A DNA stretch of 32,713 nucleotides, from contig JAJDXV010000060.1 of assembly GCA_022823085.1 (NCBI GenBank), positions 1-32,713 on the forward strand. The letters are read 5' to 3'. Below, piece by piece: positions 8,771 to 16,997 of this stretch; the first letter of the stretch is position 1, and each line of letters opens with the position of its first letter. The translations under genes and the position numbers were made by a program. Origin of the DNA: Candidatus Poribacteria bacterium (GTDB lineage Bacteria; Poribacteria; WGA-4E; WGA-3G). Under the pieces are notes generated by a model. It had not been told where the DNA came from, did no database searches, and worked only from the letters and a program-made list of their open reading frames with translations.

Positions 8771-10184
8771 CTTTCATTTCTTCAAGTCTATTTTGGAGAC
8801 GTGCAGAACGGTTGTAGAGATCTTCTGCAACATCTAAGTATTCCATAGGTTCCACACCATTGATACGGTCGTAGGAAATTTCCTCCACCTTTCCATTTTT
8901 TTGAAAATGCCAAACACCAACCTGTTCTTTCTGCAGAGAAATCGGTAGCTCGCTAACCTTCTCCCCGATTTCCTCAAGTTCTCCGATGCGTATCAGATTC
9001 CCGATTTCCTGAAGCATCCAATCGCTGTGTGTCGTTATAATCACCCTCACCCCTGCCCGAACTAAACGCGCGAGGATAACCGCCATATCCGCTTGGGCAC
9101 CGGGATGTAGGTGTGCTTCCGGTTCCTCAATGATGAGTGTATCCCCAGGTTGGATCAAACCACGGAGAAACAAGACTAAAGGGGCGAGTTCTGATACCAT
9201 CGACGAGGTTCGATCGAGGTGAATTTCCTTTTTTGTTCCATGAGGTTGGTAGAAAAACTCTGGATATCCACTCAGCAAAGGCTTAGCACTTATCTTCCCA
9301 GCGAGTAACTCGGACTCCAGCACATTGGCAATAGTAGATAACTCGTTATTAGATTCTCTATCCGCTTCATAAAGCGGGAGATGTTTCATAAAATCTGCAA
9401 CCACTGCCGAAAGCGTCGGAATCCTTGAATTGTCCGAACGGGCAGCACGCTCCATCAGAGAACTTGCCATCACTCGGTGACTTTGAAGGATACCGCTGCG
9501 AGCGGCTGGCAAATAATACCTGTTTCGCCCATTTAGAGTATCGTCAGCGAATTCATCACTGTATGTTGGATTCCATAAAGACTCATTCTCAGAGGCAAGG
9601 ACCAAATCGGTGTTGATTGCCCCCTCTACGCCGAGGTCTGATTTGGTAGTTATCATGTTGAAATTCCACCATTCTTGATCTTTTCTACTCACCTTTAGAA
9701 AAACCTGCATTTCACAATGGGTAGTACCAGTAAACTGTATCAGGTCTGAAACCGATTTAAGATCAAAACAGCGATTAAGTTCACCGCCAATAATTTTCGG
9801 ATTTGTGAGATTTGACTGCAGATAATCGCTTAGCACTTGAGGTATATCCGAGAACTTAACTGGAGAACGGCTGCTTATTATTTTTTTAAGTAGTTCCGTT
9901 GTAGCGTTATCCAGTTCGTGTATTGCCTTCTTCTCCTCAGCAGATACTGATAAAAAATATCTGTTCCGAAGTTGATAGAGTACAGAAAATAAGGGAAGCG
10001 GAGCGAACCCCTCGGAGATACCGTGCAATGCATACACGAGCGTAACAAAATATGTCTTACCGGTATTGCTCGGACCAACAAATACCGTTAGTGGACGCAG
10101 ATCAATATCCGCTTCGGCAATAGGACCGAAATTCTTGACCGAGATTTCGACCTTCGGCTGGTGTATATCTTTGACTTCACTCAT
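8751..10184 (-). CDS. AAA/SMC-like ATPase (OLD/RecF-type head)
   Basis: 477-residue ABC-type ATPase head without a long coiled coil or Toprim domain. Walker A is GPSNTGKT at 37-44 after 'SVKNFGPIAEADIDL'; the signature-like segment 'RTSSMVSELAPL' is near 345; Walker B is 'DTLIIEEPEAHLHPGAQ' and the H-loop is 'VIITTHSD'. Such ATPases pair with a nuclease or other effector in anti-phage systems (Septu, Gabija, PARIS are named examples), and here a short overlapping gene follows directly. Start is ATG at 10184 with GGGGGAAA nearby. It sits 63 bp downstream of the GH88-like gene, separated by a palindrome. Defence is inferred from architecture alone; a housekeeping repair role is possible. Confidence 0.85.
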   Translation of the reverse strand: MSEVKDIHQPKVEISVKNFGPIAEADIDLRPLTVFVGPSNTGKTYFVTLVYALHGISEGFAPLPLFSVLYQLRNRYFLSVSAEEKKAIHELDNATTELLKKIISSRSPVKFSDIPQVLSDYLQSNLTNPKIIGGELNRCFDLKSVSDLIQFTGTTHCEMQVFLKVSRKDQEWWNFNMITTKSDLGVEGAINTDLVLASENESLWNPTYSDEFADDTLNGRNRYYLPAARSGILQSHRVMASSLMERAARSDNSRIPTLSAVVADFMKHLPLYEADRESNNELSTIANVLESELLAGKISAKPLLSGYPEFFYQPHGTKKEIHLDRTSSMVSELAPLVLFLRGLIQPGDTLIIEEPEAHLHPGAQADMAVILARLVRAGVRVIITTHSDWMLQEIGNLIRIGELEEIGEKVSELPISLQKEQVGVWHFQKNGKVEEISYDRINGVEPMEYLDVAEDLYNRSARLQNRLEEMKGGSERE

Positions 10185-10209
10185 ATTTTCCCCCTAATCT
10201 GGTTGCCTT

Positions 10210-10236
10210 GTAGGCGCGCTTGCAAAGCGCGCCTAC
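10210..10236. repeat. REP-like palindrome (TAGG...CCTA family, copy 3)
   Basis: Perfect 12-bp stem GTAGGCGCGCTT (10210-10221), loop GCA, AAGCGCGCCTAC (10225-10236). It fills most of the 63-bp gap between the GH88-like gene and the ATPase gene. It could pause transcription, but no U-tract follows, so I class it as a repeat. The GCA loop is shared with the copy at 60-90. Confidence 0.75.
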
Positions 10237-10247
10237 CATTTTACATG

Positions 10248-11618
10248 TTAGAAAAACGTCAGATACGGTTTTCCGACGATCTCCCGCCATAACAGGACTG
10301 CAAGTTCGCGGGCGTGGTAATCGCCCCACATGGATGCCTCTCCGCACGGTATCTTGCGACCCTCTGGCACATAGTCCCAACCGTTCGGACGGTGATACAC
10401 AGAATGCAATAACAACCCTTGATGCGTCTCGGAGGTAGAGAGATACGGCTCAGCGAAAAGCGTCTTAGCGACCGTTAAACCTGCTTGATAGTAGGCATCT
10501 CCTGCTTCCGTCTCGCCGTGTTTTCTGAGGTAGTTTCCGAGTCGAATCAGTCCTTGTGCTGCAATCGCTGCGGCGGAACTATCTACCGGTTCAAGATCGT
10601 TATAGGGGTCCGCGGGAACCGCGAAATAATCACCGAGTTCCGGTAAACCGGGCGCGCCGGTATCCCAATACGGAATTCCGTCTTGTGCCGTGTTCTGAAT
10701 ATAGAAATCCGCTGTTGCCTCCGCGGCTTTTCGGATATGTGCTGTAGCCAAATCATAGCCGCCGTAAGGTTCGAGATCATCTTCGGAGAGTGTATCAAAA
10801 AACTCAAGTTGCTCAGCGTAACCTGTAATAATCCACGCCAATCCGCGCGTCCACGTTGTAAAAGGTGAGTACCCCTGTTGTGTGCTTGGGCAGCGGTAGT
10901 TCCCATCGTTGGTGTTGAAGATCGATTCATGCACAACCCGTCCACGTAGATCATAAGCGTCGCGCCCTTCGCCGTAGTAGACGTTATAGGTCGCTGTCGT
11001 CTGTGAATGTTGGAGCAGACGTTCCAAGAGACTGGTAGCGACATCGCCTTCACCCATCAGCACAGCACCGAGCGTGTATCCGAGTGCCAATACCCGTAAA
11101 GATCGGATCGTATCCGAAAAGAGCGAATGCGGTCCGTTGAAAGAGGCGATATATCCCGTCCCGTCTTTAATCGCGGTCCAGCGACTCGCCTGCACGGCAG
11201 CGGAGGCTTTCAGTGCCAACTCATAGAAATGCATCTCGTTAGCGTCGTGTGGGATCACACCTTCGCGCATGAGGCGGCGGAGGTTACCGTAAGTAGAGAC
11301 GTTATTAAATCCGTGATCATGCACACCGATATGTGTAACGTGCGGTGCCATTTTTTCAATCGTGTTCCGTCTCCCAATCTCAAGGAACTGTTCGTCACCT
11401 GTGGCATCAAATTGGAGGATCGCGGAACCGAATTGGAACCCTTGCGTCCACTCCGTCCAGCCGCGTGTCGTATAGGTGCCAGCGACAGTGAACACAGGCG
11501 TACCTTTTTCAGGGGGCCACGTGTCCTCAATGGCTAAAATCTTCTGACCTGAGTATTCAAAAAGCGTCTCAATTTGAGGTTTCAGATCGTCAATACGTAA
11601 TGAATCGTTTATTTGCAT
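10248..11618 (-). CDS. GH88/GH105-like unsaturated uronyl hydrolase
   Basis: 456-residue (alpha/alpha)6-barrel protein resembling unsaturated glucuronyl hydrolase, which cleaves the 4,5-unsaturated uronic acid left by polysaccharide lyases. 'HDHGF' at 100-104 matches the catalytic-Asp motif of GH88 and 'FSDTIRSLRVLALG' holds a second Asp (about 169) in the place of the catalytic D149 of Bacillus UGL. 'TWTRGLAW' (255-262) and 'DSSAAAIAAQGLIRLG' are further family marks. No signal peptide is visible, so it is probably cytoplasmic. It follows rfaE2 by 61 bp on the same strand. In a sponge symbiont it would fit sulfated or uronic glycan use, which is inference. Confidence 0.85.
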   Translation of the reverse strand: MQINDSLRIDDLKPQIETLFEYSGQKILAIEDTWPPEKGTPVFTVAGTYTTRGWTEWTQGFQFGSAILQFDATGDEQFLEIGRRNTIEKMAPHVTHIGVHDHGFNNVSTYGNLRRLMREGVIPHDANEMHFYELALKASAAVQASRWTAIKDGTGYIASFNGPHSLFSDTIRSLRVLALGYTLGAVLMGEGDVATSLLERLLQHSQTTATYNVYYGEGRDAYDLRGRVVHESIFNTNDGNYRCPSTQQGYSPFTTWTRGLAWIITGYAEQLEFFDTLSEDDLEPYGGYDLATAHIRKAAEATADFYIQNTAQDGIPYWDTGAPGLPELGDYFAVPADPYNDLEPVDSSAAAIAAQGLIRLGNYLRKHGETEAGDAYYQAGLTVAKTLFAEPYLSTSETHQGLLLHSVYHRPNGWDYVPEGRKIPCGEASMWGDYHARELAVLLWREIVGKPYLTFF

Positions 11619-11679
11619 TTTTTAATTTTCCTTGCGGTTCGGTGAGGTGCATTGGATAAGTTAAAAATCTAAAACTGCC

Positions 11680-12186
11680 TTACGGCGTGTCCGCGGCATC
11701 AGTATCTCTATATCGTTCACAAATCACTTGGATAAGATTGGTTGTGGATTTACCTGGGACGTTCAGTCCTACGACGACTTTACCGCCGTTTTCTTCAACG
11801 ACCTCGCGCTCAATGAGTTGTTTAAGTTTATAGTCGCCACCTTTAACGTGGATGCTCGGTTTGAGTTCGGAGAGCAGGTCAATCGGTGTCAATTCTGGGA
11901 AGATGACGACATAATCGACGCATTCCAATCCGGCGAGCATCTCTGCGCGCTCTGCTTCAGGCACAAGCGGACGGTTTTCTCCCTTGAGTTGTTCTACCGA
12001 ACTATCACTGTTGACCCCAACGACGAGTACGTCTCCGAGCTGGCGTGCTGCTTGTAGATACCGGAGATGCCCCAAGTGTAGCACATCAAAACAGCCGTTG
12101 GTCGTGACAACAGTCTTACCGTCAGTCTTCAACCGTTGAAGAACGGATGCAAGTTCGCTGCGCTGATAGATTTTTGGGTTTAACAT
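11680..12186 (-). CDS. rfaE2: Heptose 1-phosphate adenylyltransferase (RfaE2/HldE C-domain)
   Basis: 168-residue nucleotidyltransferase that makes ADP-heptose for lipopolysaccharide core. 'TTNGCFDVLHLGHLRYLQ' holds the HxGH motif, 'VVGVNSDSSVEQLKG' and 'ENRPLVPEAERAEML' are typical of the cytidylyltransferase-like fold, and 'VPGKSTTNLIQVI' carries the ST(T/S) end motif. It is the stand-alone enzyme; the kinase half (RfaE1) is not in the window. Its presence suggests a heptose-containing outer membrane glycolipid or an ADP-heptose signal. The gene is divergent from the lipoprotein genes at 12397. Confidence 0.93.
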   Translation of the reverse strand: MLNPKIYQRSELASVLQRLKTDGKTVVTTNGCFDVLHLGHLRYLQAARQLGDVLVVGVNSDSSVEQLKGENRPLVPEAERAEMLAGLECVDYVVIFPELTPIDLLSELKPSIHVKGGDYKLKQLIEREVVEENGGKVVVGLNVPGKSTTNLIQVICERYRDTDAADTP

Positions 12187-12319
12187 GTTTTCTTTTCGAT
12201 AAGCGTTGCCTTATACCTCCGATTGTAGATTTTACGACGTTAATAGTCTATCATGCCTCGGACGCTTTGACAAGTTTTTCCTTTAGAGCATCAGCGTCGT
12301 TCGGTACCCAATTTTCCCT

Positions 12320-12349
12320 TGACGCAAAAGGTTGATTCCGTGTAATATA
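12320..12349 (+). promoter_or_regulatory. Sigma-70-type promoter for the lipoprotein genes
   Basis: TTGACG (12320-12325) and TAATAT (12344-12349) are separated by 18 bp, about 48 bp before the GTG at 12397. The -35 box matches five of six consensus bases. No operator could be recognised. Confidence 0.55.
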
Positions 12350-12396
12350 TATGACGTAATGTGAAACAATATCATAACATAATTATGGAGAAAAAT

Positions 12397-12801
12397 GTGT
12401 TAAGATACAGATGCCTTATCTCTATCGCTATTTTGGCGTTTTTAATGCTGCCTGGCTGCGCGGTGTTTCGCGACACACCGCAGACCGATGCGTACAATCG
12501 GTTCGCGATACGAGCCGCAGAAGCGCAACTCTGGAACGAAGCCATCTTTCGATGGAAGCAGGTCATCAATATCGACCCAAACGACTCCAAGGCACATAAC
12601 AACCTCGGTGTCGCTTACGAAGCCATCGGGAACATGGATGCCGCTTTTACGGCTTATCAACGCGCAACCGAATTAAAGCCAGATAATAGATACTACAGAC
12701 TCAACTATCGACGCTGCCGTATTCATCTGCGACGAAGTGGTGGCGATAGCGAAGACACACCACAGATAGAAGAAGACGAACGCTCATCCACGGAAGAGTG
12801 A
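12397..12801 (+). CDS. TPR-repeat lipoprotein
   Basis: 134-residue lipoprotein with a signal peptide ending in the lipobox 'LPGC' (Cys about residue 21), followed by about two tetratricopeptide repeats ('EAIFRWKQVINIDPNDSKAH', 'AAFTAYQRATELKPDN') and an acidic Ser/Glu-rich tail. I chose GTG at 12397 because GGAG lies 7 nt upstream and the hydrophobic core begins close behind; an in-frame GTG at 12361 would add 12 residues. It would be anchored in the inner or outer membrane facing the periplasm. It is the first gene of the envelope cluster and ends 8 bp before the next start. Partner unknown. Confidence 0.82.
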   Translation: MLRYRCLISIAILAFLMLPGCAVFRDTPQTDAYNRFAIRAAEAQLWNEAIFRWKQVINIDPNDSKAHNNLGVAYEAIGNMDAAFTAYQRATELKPDNRYYRLNYRRCRIHLRRSGGDSEDTPQIEEDERSSTEE

Positions 12802-12809
12802 GGTCCCTT

Positions 12810-13526
12810 ATGCAGATCGGAAAAAACATTGGAATCCTATTGGTAGTGCTAACGCTTTACGGATGTGGTAGTGCCGTGACACGCGTCTCCATTCCGGTGA
12901 AAGTCGAATCCGAAATCGACATTAATCGGTACTCCAACTTCGCCGTTCTACCATTTGTCCCGGAAAAAGAGATAAGACCGAACGAAGAACTGCCTGAAGA
13001 AATCGGCGAGGAGATCGCCTCAATACTCCGCAGCGGTTTGGCACGCCAAAAACACTTTGAGGTCGTCAGTACACAAGACACAGCGCGGATGCTGACAGGC
13101 GAAACTGTCGATCAGGAGTGGTTCTCTGATACGGAACGCCTCAGCCAACTCGGCGCGTATTTTGAGGTGAAAGGGATTATCATCGGAAGCTTCCGTTTCT
13201 ATTCAGATAGCCGACCAAGAAGGTATTATGGAGAACGCTATTCCATACAGAACCAACGCTACGTTATGGATTATCAGGACTACATGGAAAAAACCTATCT
13301 CCTCTCACTGAGAGTCATGATTTTCGATGTCGAAACTGAAGAAATTATCTGGGATGAAGACTACCGGCGTAGCACTGCCGAGGCACATACTATCGGCTCC
13401 TTTATTTTTTCGCAAGCCGGTCCACAGTCAAACACGATGCGAGAACTCGGCAAGCGCGCCGCAATGGAGTTTACACGTGAAATCTCTCCACACTACGAAC
13501 GCGAAGATCGGTATCTGGTCAATTAA
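12810..13526 (+). CDS. LpoB/CsgG-like lipoprotein
   Basis: 238-residue lipoprotein: signal peptide with lipobox 'LYGC' (Cys about 19) and then 'YSNFAVLPF', the opening strand seen in LpoB, CsgG and GNA1162-type periplasmic domains. 'IASILRSGLARQKHFEVV' and 'VKGIIIGSFRFYSD' continue this alpha/beta fold. The ATG at 12810 has GAGGT 5 nt upstream; the GTG at 12798 overlapping the previous TGA is the alternative. It likely works with the neighbouring TPR lipoprotein and barrel protein at the outer membrane. The exact role is not known. Confidence 0.8.
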   Translation: MQIGKNIGILLVVLTLYGCGSAVTRVSIPVKVESEIDINRYSNFAVLPFVPEKEIRPNEELPEEIGEEIASILRSGLARQKHFEVVSTQDTARMLTGETVDQEWFSDTERLSQLGAYFEVKGIIIGSFRFYSDSRPRRYYGERYSIQNQRYVMDYQDYMEKTYLLSLRVMIFDVETEEIIWDEDYRRSTAEAHTIGSFIFSQAGPQSNTMRELGKRAAMEFTREISPHYEREDRYLVN

Positions 13527-13621
13527 ACAGGACTTACTCCCTTGCAGGCGGAGTTTCTAACCCTGCCTGATGCATGTATTATGTAGAATTTCATAAAGAT
13601 AATGCGTAAGTCCGAATTAAA
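13521..13621. mobile_element. MITE (GGACTTAC ends, copy 1) with 7-bp duplication
   Basis: An 87-bp segment (13528-13614) begins CAGGACTTAC and ends GTAAGTCCG, and is flanked by AATTAAA on both sides (13521-13527 and 13615-13621). The right end lacks one T relative to the left. An internal GC-rich palindrome lies around 13544-13568. A second member with the same ends is at 28670-28790. The element supplies most of the gap between the lipoprotein gene and the Omp85 fusion gene. Confidence 0.65.
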
Positions 13622-13639
13622 AAAAGGGGGGTTAGAGGT

Positions 13640-16600
13640 GTGAAAAAAAATAAAACCAATTTTTCAAGCAACCAGTTAACAGTTAACAGTTACCAGAAAA
13701 GAGAAAGACTTCATGAATCATATCCCATCTTTAACTGGTTACTGGTTACTGGTTACTGGTTACTGGTTGTCGGTTTATTGATGCCTTGTGTCGGATGGGC
13801 ACAAGTTTTCGGGAAAAACAAAATCACGGCACAACGTTTCGATTGGCATATCCATCGGACGGAACATTTCGACATCTACTACTATCCGAGCGAGGCGAAA
13901 CTTGTGCCTATCATGGCTGCGATCGCCGAAGAGGCTTACGAACAACACAGCGAGGATTTTGAACACGAACTGAGAGATAGAACGCCGCTGATCCTCTACA
14001 AATCCCACAAGGATTTTCAGGAAACCAACATCATCTTACAAGAGCTTCACGAAGGTATCGGTGGTTTCGCGGAACTCTTTAAGCACCGCATTGTTATTCC
14101 GTTCACAGGCTCGCTTGAAGCGTTTCGAGAGGTAATTTTTCACGAACTCATCCATATCTTTCAGTACGACATCATCTATCAGAAACCGCATGCCCGTATC
14201 TACAGCGGCGAATTCCTCTACTCACCTCCGATCTGGTTCATAGAAGGGATGGCAGATTATTTCGCCGAAGATAACGATGCGATCGGCGAGATGGTTATCC
14301 GTGATGCCAGCATGACGAACAACATCGTACCGTTACCGCAACTCCAGAACTTCAACCGCCTCAGTTCACCCTACGTCGGGTATAAGTTAGGACAACTGGC
14401 GGTGGCGTATCTCACGGAGACCTACGGACGCGAAAAGATCGCTGAGATCCTACGCGGGTTACGACAGAGCCGTACGAAAGACATTAACCGTGTTTTCACG
14501 GAAGTGCTCGGTGTGGAACTCGAAGAATTCGATAAAGCGTGGCGCCAGACCGTACGGAAACGCTACTGGCCCCTCATCGAAGATCGCGAATTACCCGATC
14601 TCGTCGCGAAAAATCTTACCGAGAAATCGAGATACTCGCATAACATCAAACCGATCTGGTCGCCGAGCGGCGACATTATCGCTTACGTCACGGGGAACGA
14701 TGGATTTCTTGAGGTCGTTCTGATGTCCGCAAAAACAGGTGAGCGGATTGATCGGGTTACCAAACGATTTTTCCGAGAGAAATACGAAGAGATCCGAACC
14801 GATTTCAGCGGATTCGGCAGAAGCCTTGCGTGGGCACCCGATGGGGACAGAATCGCCTTCGTCGCTAAGCATCACGACGCTAATTATCTCCTCGAAGTGA
14901 ACATCATAACCGAAGAACTCACGCAGTACTTCAGGCTCGACTACGATAACATCTCCTCCCCAGACTATGACGGCAGCGGTGAACGAATCGTGTTTTCGGC
15001 ACTCAAAGAGGGACAAACAGACCTCTACACCATCGAACTCCTGACAGGTGAAATCGATAGATTGACCTTCGATGCATTTAACGACACACACCCGTCATGG
15101 CATCCAACAACTGGCAAAATCATCTACACCTCCGAACGCGGACGTAAAAATAGACTCGTCCTGATCGACCTCGACAACGGTACAGAACGGGTGCTAACCA
15201 ACGGCACCTATAACGCCATCAGCCCATCATGGACACCCGACGGAGAATCGATTCTCTTCTGTGCAGATGGACAAGGCATTTACGATATATACAGGCTTGA
15301 GATTGTAGAAAAAAACAATACAGAAGAAAATACGGTTACAGATGCGCGAGATGAAGCGCAAATTGAACAATTGGACGACGAGACGGCGGAAGAAACATTC
15401 GTGTTCTCTGGCGAGAATCGTCTGGAACTTGCAAACCAAACGCTACAGGTCGAGTTGACGCGTCTGACCAATATGATGACCGGCTGTTTCAATCCGAGTT
15501 TATCGCCAGACGGAAAGCAGCTGCTGTTTACCGCCTATCAGAACGGGAAATACGATGTCCATACGATGGCGGTCATTAAAACCACAGAAGAAACAGTTGA
15601 GATCACAGACATTGCTGAACCGACTGCCGTTTTAACAGCAGAGAAACCGGAGAACTATAGGATCGCGAAACGGAAGTATAGTACAAAATCCTCTTTCGCT
15701 TTAGATGCGATCTTCCCAGATTTCACGCTCGGTGCTGACGGTATCTTGAGAAGCACGGTACAAATTACCGGTAGCGACATGTTGGGCAACCACCGGATCG
15801 GGGTCAGTGTGATGAACCAATCCAGTTACCTCGCACCGGATTTCATCGCACAATACGGGTTCTTGACGAACCGGACAGACATCGGCGCGATGATTTACAA
15901 TTATCACGAGTACCATATCTTAGGCGGCATCCAGAGCAGGCGCGGTATCTTACAACGGATTACGGGGCTCGGCGCGTATCTTAACTACCCATTCGACAGA
16001 TACCATCGCCTCGATCTTAACTTCTCAATGTATTCACAACCGTTCGCCTTTAACTTCCAAACAAGCCGTCCGTTGGACCCGTTTGACGATAGAGGTCTAC
16101 TTACAATAGGTTCTATGGCATTCGTCGGAGATACGACGATGTGGCGTGAATGGTCGCCTTATAGCGGCTCCCGATACCGCATCGAACTCGAACAATCTTT
16201 TCCAATGATCGGTAGCGAATTGTCCCTCACAAATGTTATCTTTGATGCCCGACGCTATTTCGGGCTCGGTAGACGTTCTACCATCGCGGCGCGATTTTTA
16301 TTCGGCGGCAGCTTCGGTGCTGACAGATCCTACTTCTATCTCGGGGGTATTGATACCTTACGCGGCTACGATTACGAGGCGTTGGTCGGCACTCGCATCG
16401 GGCTCGTCAATTTAGAAGTCCGTATCCCTTTGATAGATGTTCTCCATTTCGGATGGCCAATTAGATGGACACTCGGCGGTATTCGTGGTATTATCTTTGC
16501 CGATCTCGGCGGCGCGTGGTCAGACTGGCAGTACGGACCAGAGAACCCTTTCAACATCTTCGTCCGAGAAGGGAATCGTATTCGACTCGACGACGCCAAA

Positions 16601-16732
16601 GCCGCAGTCGGCATCGGGATGCGACTCCAACTCGGTCTATTTTCAATAGACTTCGCCGCAGCACGACATACAGACCTCGCCGAATTGGAACCCGGTTTCA
16701 AATACCACTTTGGACTCGGACAAGCTTTTTAA
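13640..16732 (+). CDS. Peptidase-MA / beta-propeller / Omp85-barrel fusion
   Basis: 1030-residue exported protein. After a long signal region (mature start near 'GWAQ', residue 52-55), a gluzincin peptidase domain follows, with HELIH at 168-172 and the downstream 'IEGMADYFAE' glutamate. A PD40/TolB-like propeller covers about 310-640, with blades such as 'KPIWSPSGDIIAYVT', 'LAWAPDGDRIAFVA' and 'PSWTPDGESILF'. The last 350 residues resemble the BamA/surface-antigen barrel ('FYLGGIDTLRGYDYEALVG', 'GIGMRLQLGLFSIDFA'). It could be an outer-membrane barrel with periplasmic or surface protease and propeller domains. GTG at 13640 follows GGGGGG with TTAGAG. The hydrophobic core is encoded by ACTGGTT repeats, so length changes would shift the frame. 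Confidence 0.88.
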   Translation: MKKNKTNFSSNQLTVNSYQKRERLHESYPIFNWLLVTGYWLLVVGLLMPCVGWAQVFGKNKITAQRFDWHIHRTEHFDIYYYPSEAKLVPIMAAIAEEAYEQHSEDFEHELRDRTPLILYKSHKDFQETNIILQELHEGIGGFAELFKHRIVIPFTGSLEAFREVIFHELIHIFQYDIIYQKPHARIYSGEFLYSPPIWFIEGMADYFAEDNDAIGEMVIRDASMTNNIVPLPQLQNFNRLSSPYVGYKLGQLAVAYLTETYGREKIAEILRGLRQSRTKDINRVFTEVLGVELEEFDKAWRQTVRKRYWPLIEDRELPDLVAKNLTEKSRYSHNIKPIWSPSGDIIAYVTGNDGFLEVVLMSAKTGERIDRVTKRFFREKYEEIRTDFSGFGRSLAWAPDGDRIAFVAKHHDANYLLEVNIITEELTQYFRLDYDNISSPDYDGSGERIVFSALKEGQTDLYTIELLTGEIDRLTFDAFNDTHPSWHPTTGKIIYTSERGRKNRLVLIDLDNGTERVLTNGTYNAISPSWTPDGESILFCADGQGIYDIYRLEIVEKNNTEENTVTDARDEAQIEQLDDETAEETFVFSGENRLELANQTLQVELTRLTNMMTGCFNPSLSPDGKQLLFTAYQNGKYDVHTMAVIKTTEETVEITDIAEPTAVLTAEKPENYRIAKRKYSTKSSFALDAIFPDFTLGADGILRSTVQITGSDMLGNHRIGVSVMNQSSYLAPDFIAQYGFLTNRTDIGAMIYNYHEYHILGGIQSRRGILQRITGLGAYLNYPFDRYHRLDLNFSMYSQPFAFNFQTSRPLDPFDDRGLLTIGSMAFVGDTTMWREWSPYSGSRYRIELEQSFPMIGSELSLTNVIFDARRYFGLGRRSTIAARFLFGGSFGADRSYFYLGGIDTLRGYDYEALVGTRIGLVNLEVRIPLIDVLHFGWPIRWTLGGIRGIIFADLGGAWSDWQYGPENPFNIFVREGNRIRLDDAKAAVGIGMRLQLGLFSIDFAAARHTDLAELEPGFKYHFGLGQAF
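13671..13695 (+). repeat. Heptamer repeat ACCAGTT/AACAGTT inside the signal region
   Basis: ACCAGTT, AACAGTT, AACAGTT and a partial ACCAG follow one another with period 7, within codons 11-19 of the peptidase-MA fusion gene. The unit is close to the reverse complement of the ACTGGTT array 40 bp downstream, so the two tracts can partly pair. Confidence 0.75.
13734..13768 (+). repeat. Heptamer array ACTGGTT x5 encoding the signal peptide core
   Basis: Five perfect tandem copies of ACTGGTT. Because 7 is not a multiple of 3, three units read as the seven-residue cycle W-L-L-V-T-G-Y, giving the hydrophobic stretch 'NWLLVTGYWLLVVGLL' (residues 32-47). Gain or loss of one unit would shift the frame of a 1030-codon gene. 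Confidence 0.9.
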
Positions 16733-16740
16733 ACTTTCCT

Positions 16741-16794
16741 TTAACCAACAACTCGCGCCTATTTTTAAATATCGGAAATCGAGTTGTTGGTTAA
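16741..16794. repeat. Long inverted repeat with CCAACAACTCG arms, copy A
   Basis: Arms of 15 bp, TTAACCAACAACTCG (16741-16755) and CGAGTTGTTGGTTAA (16780-16794), pair perfectly around a 24-nt loop. Copy B at 20217-20270 has an identical loop but TTGACC/GGTCAA in place of TTAACC/GGTTAA, a compensated change. It starts 8 bp after the stop codon of the Omp85 fusion. Copy C (28565-28620) is diverged. Confidence 0.85.
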
Positions 16795-16997
16795 GGTTAA
16801 TCAGGGTTCTCATGGCCGATGCGCCGTTAGTCAAGAGCCGTCGCAACGTTGTTGCGACTAACCGCAAGGTAAAATAAAAAAACAAATCTCTCTTTTTTTA
16901 ACCAGGACGATTAGCCGAAACGAAGTGGAGGCGGATAAACGGAGAACGACGCACCCACCGCGAAAACCCTAATCGAACCGCAAGGAAAATTAAAAAT
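16795..16997. other. Intergenic region with a GTCGCAAC hairpin
   Basis: No gene is visible. GTCGCAAC (16840-16847), loop GTT, GTTGCGAC (16851-16858) form an 8-bp perfect hairpin, and GTTAGTC/GACTAAC flank it as a competing stem. AAGGA about 11 nt before the ATG at 16998 is the likely ribosome site for the UPF0182 gene. No clear promoter was found. Confidence 0.55.

Noticed and set aside
10210..10236. Intrinsic terminator after the GH88-like gene
   Set aside because: The stem is strong but no T-run follows on either strand, and similar palindromes occur elsewhere as repeats.
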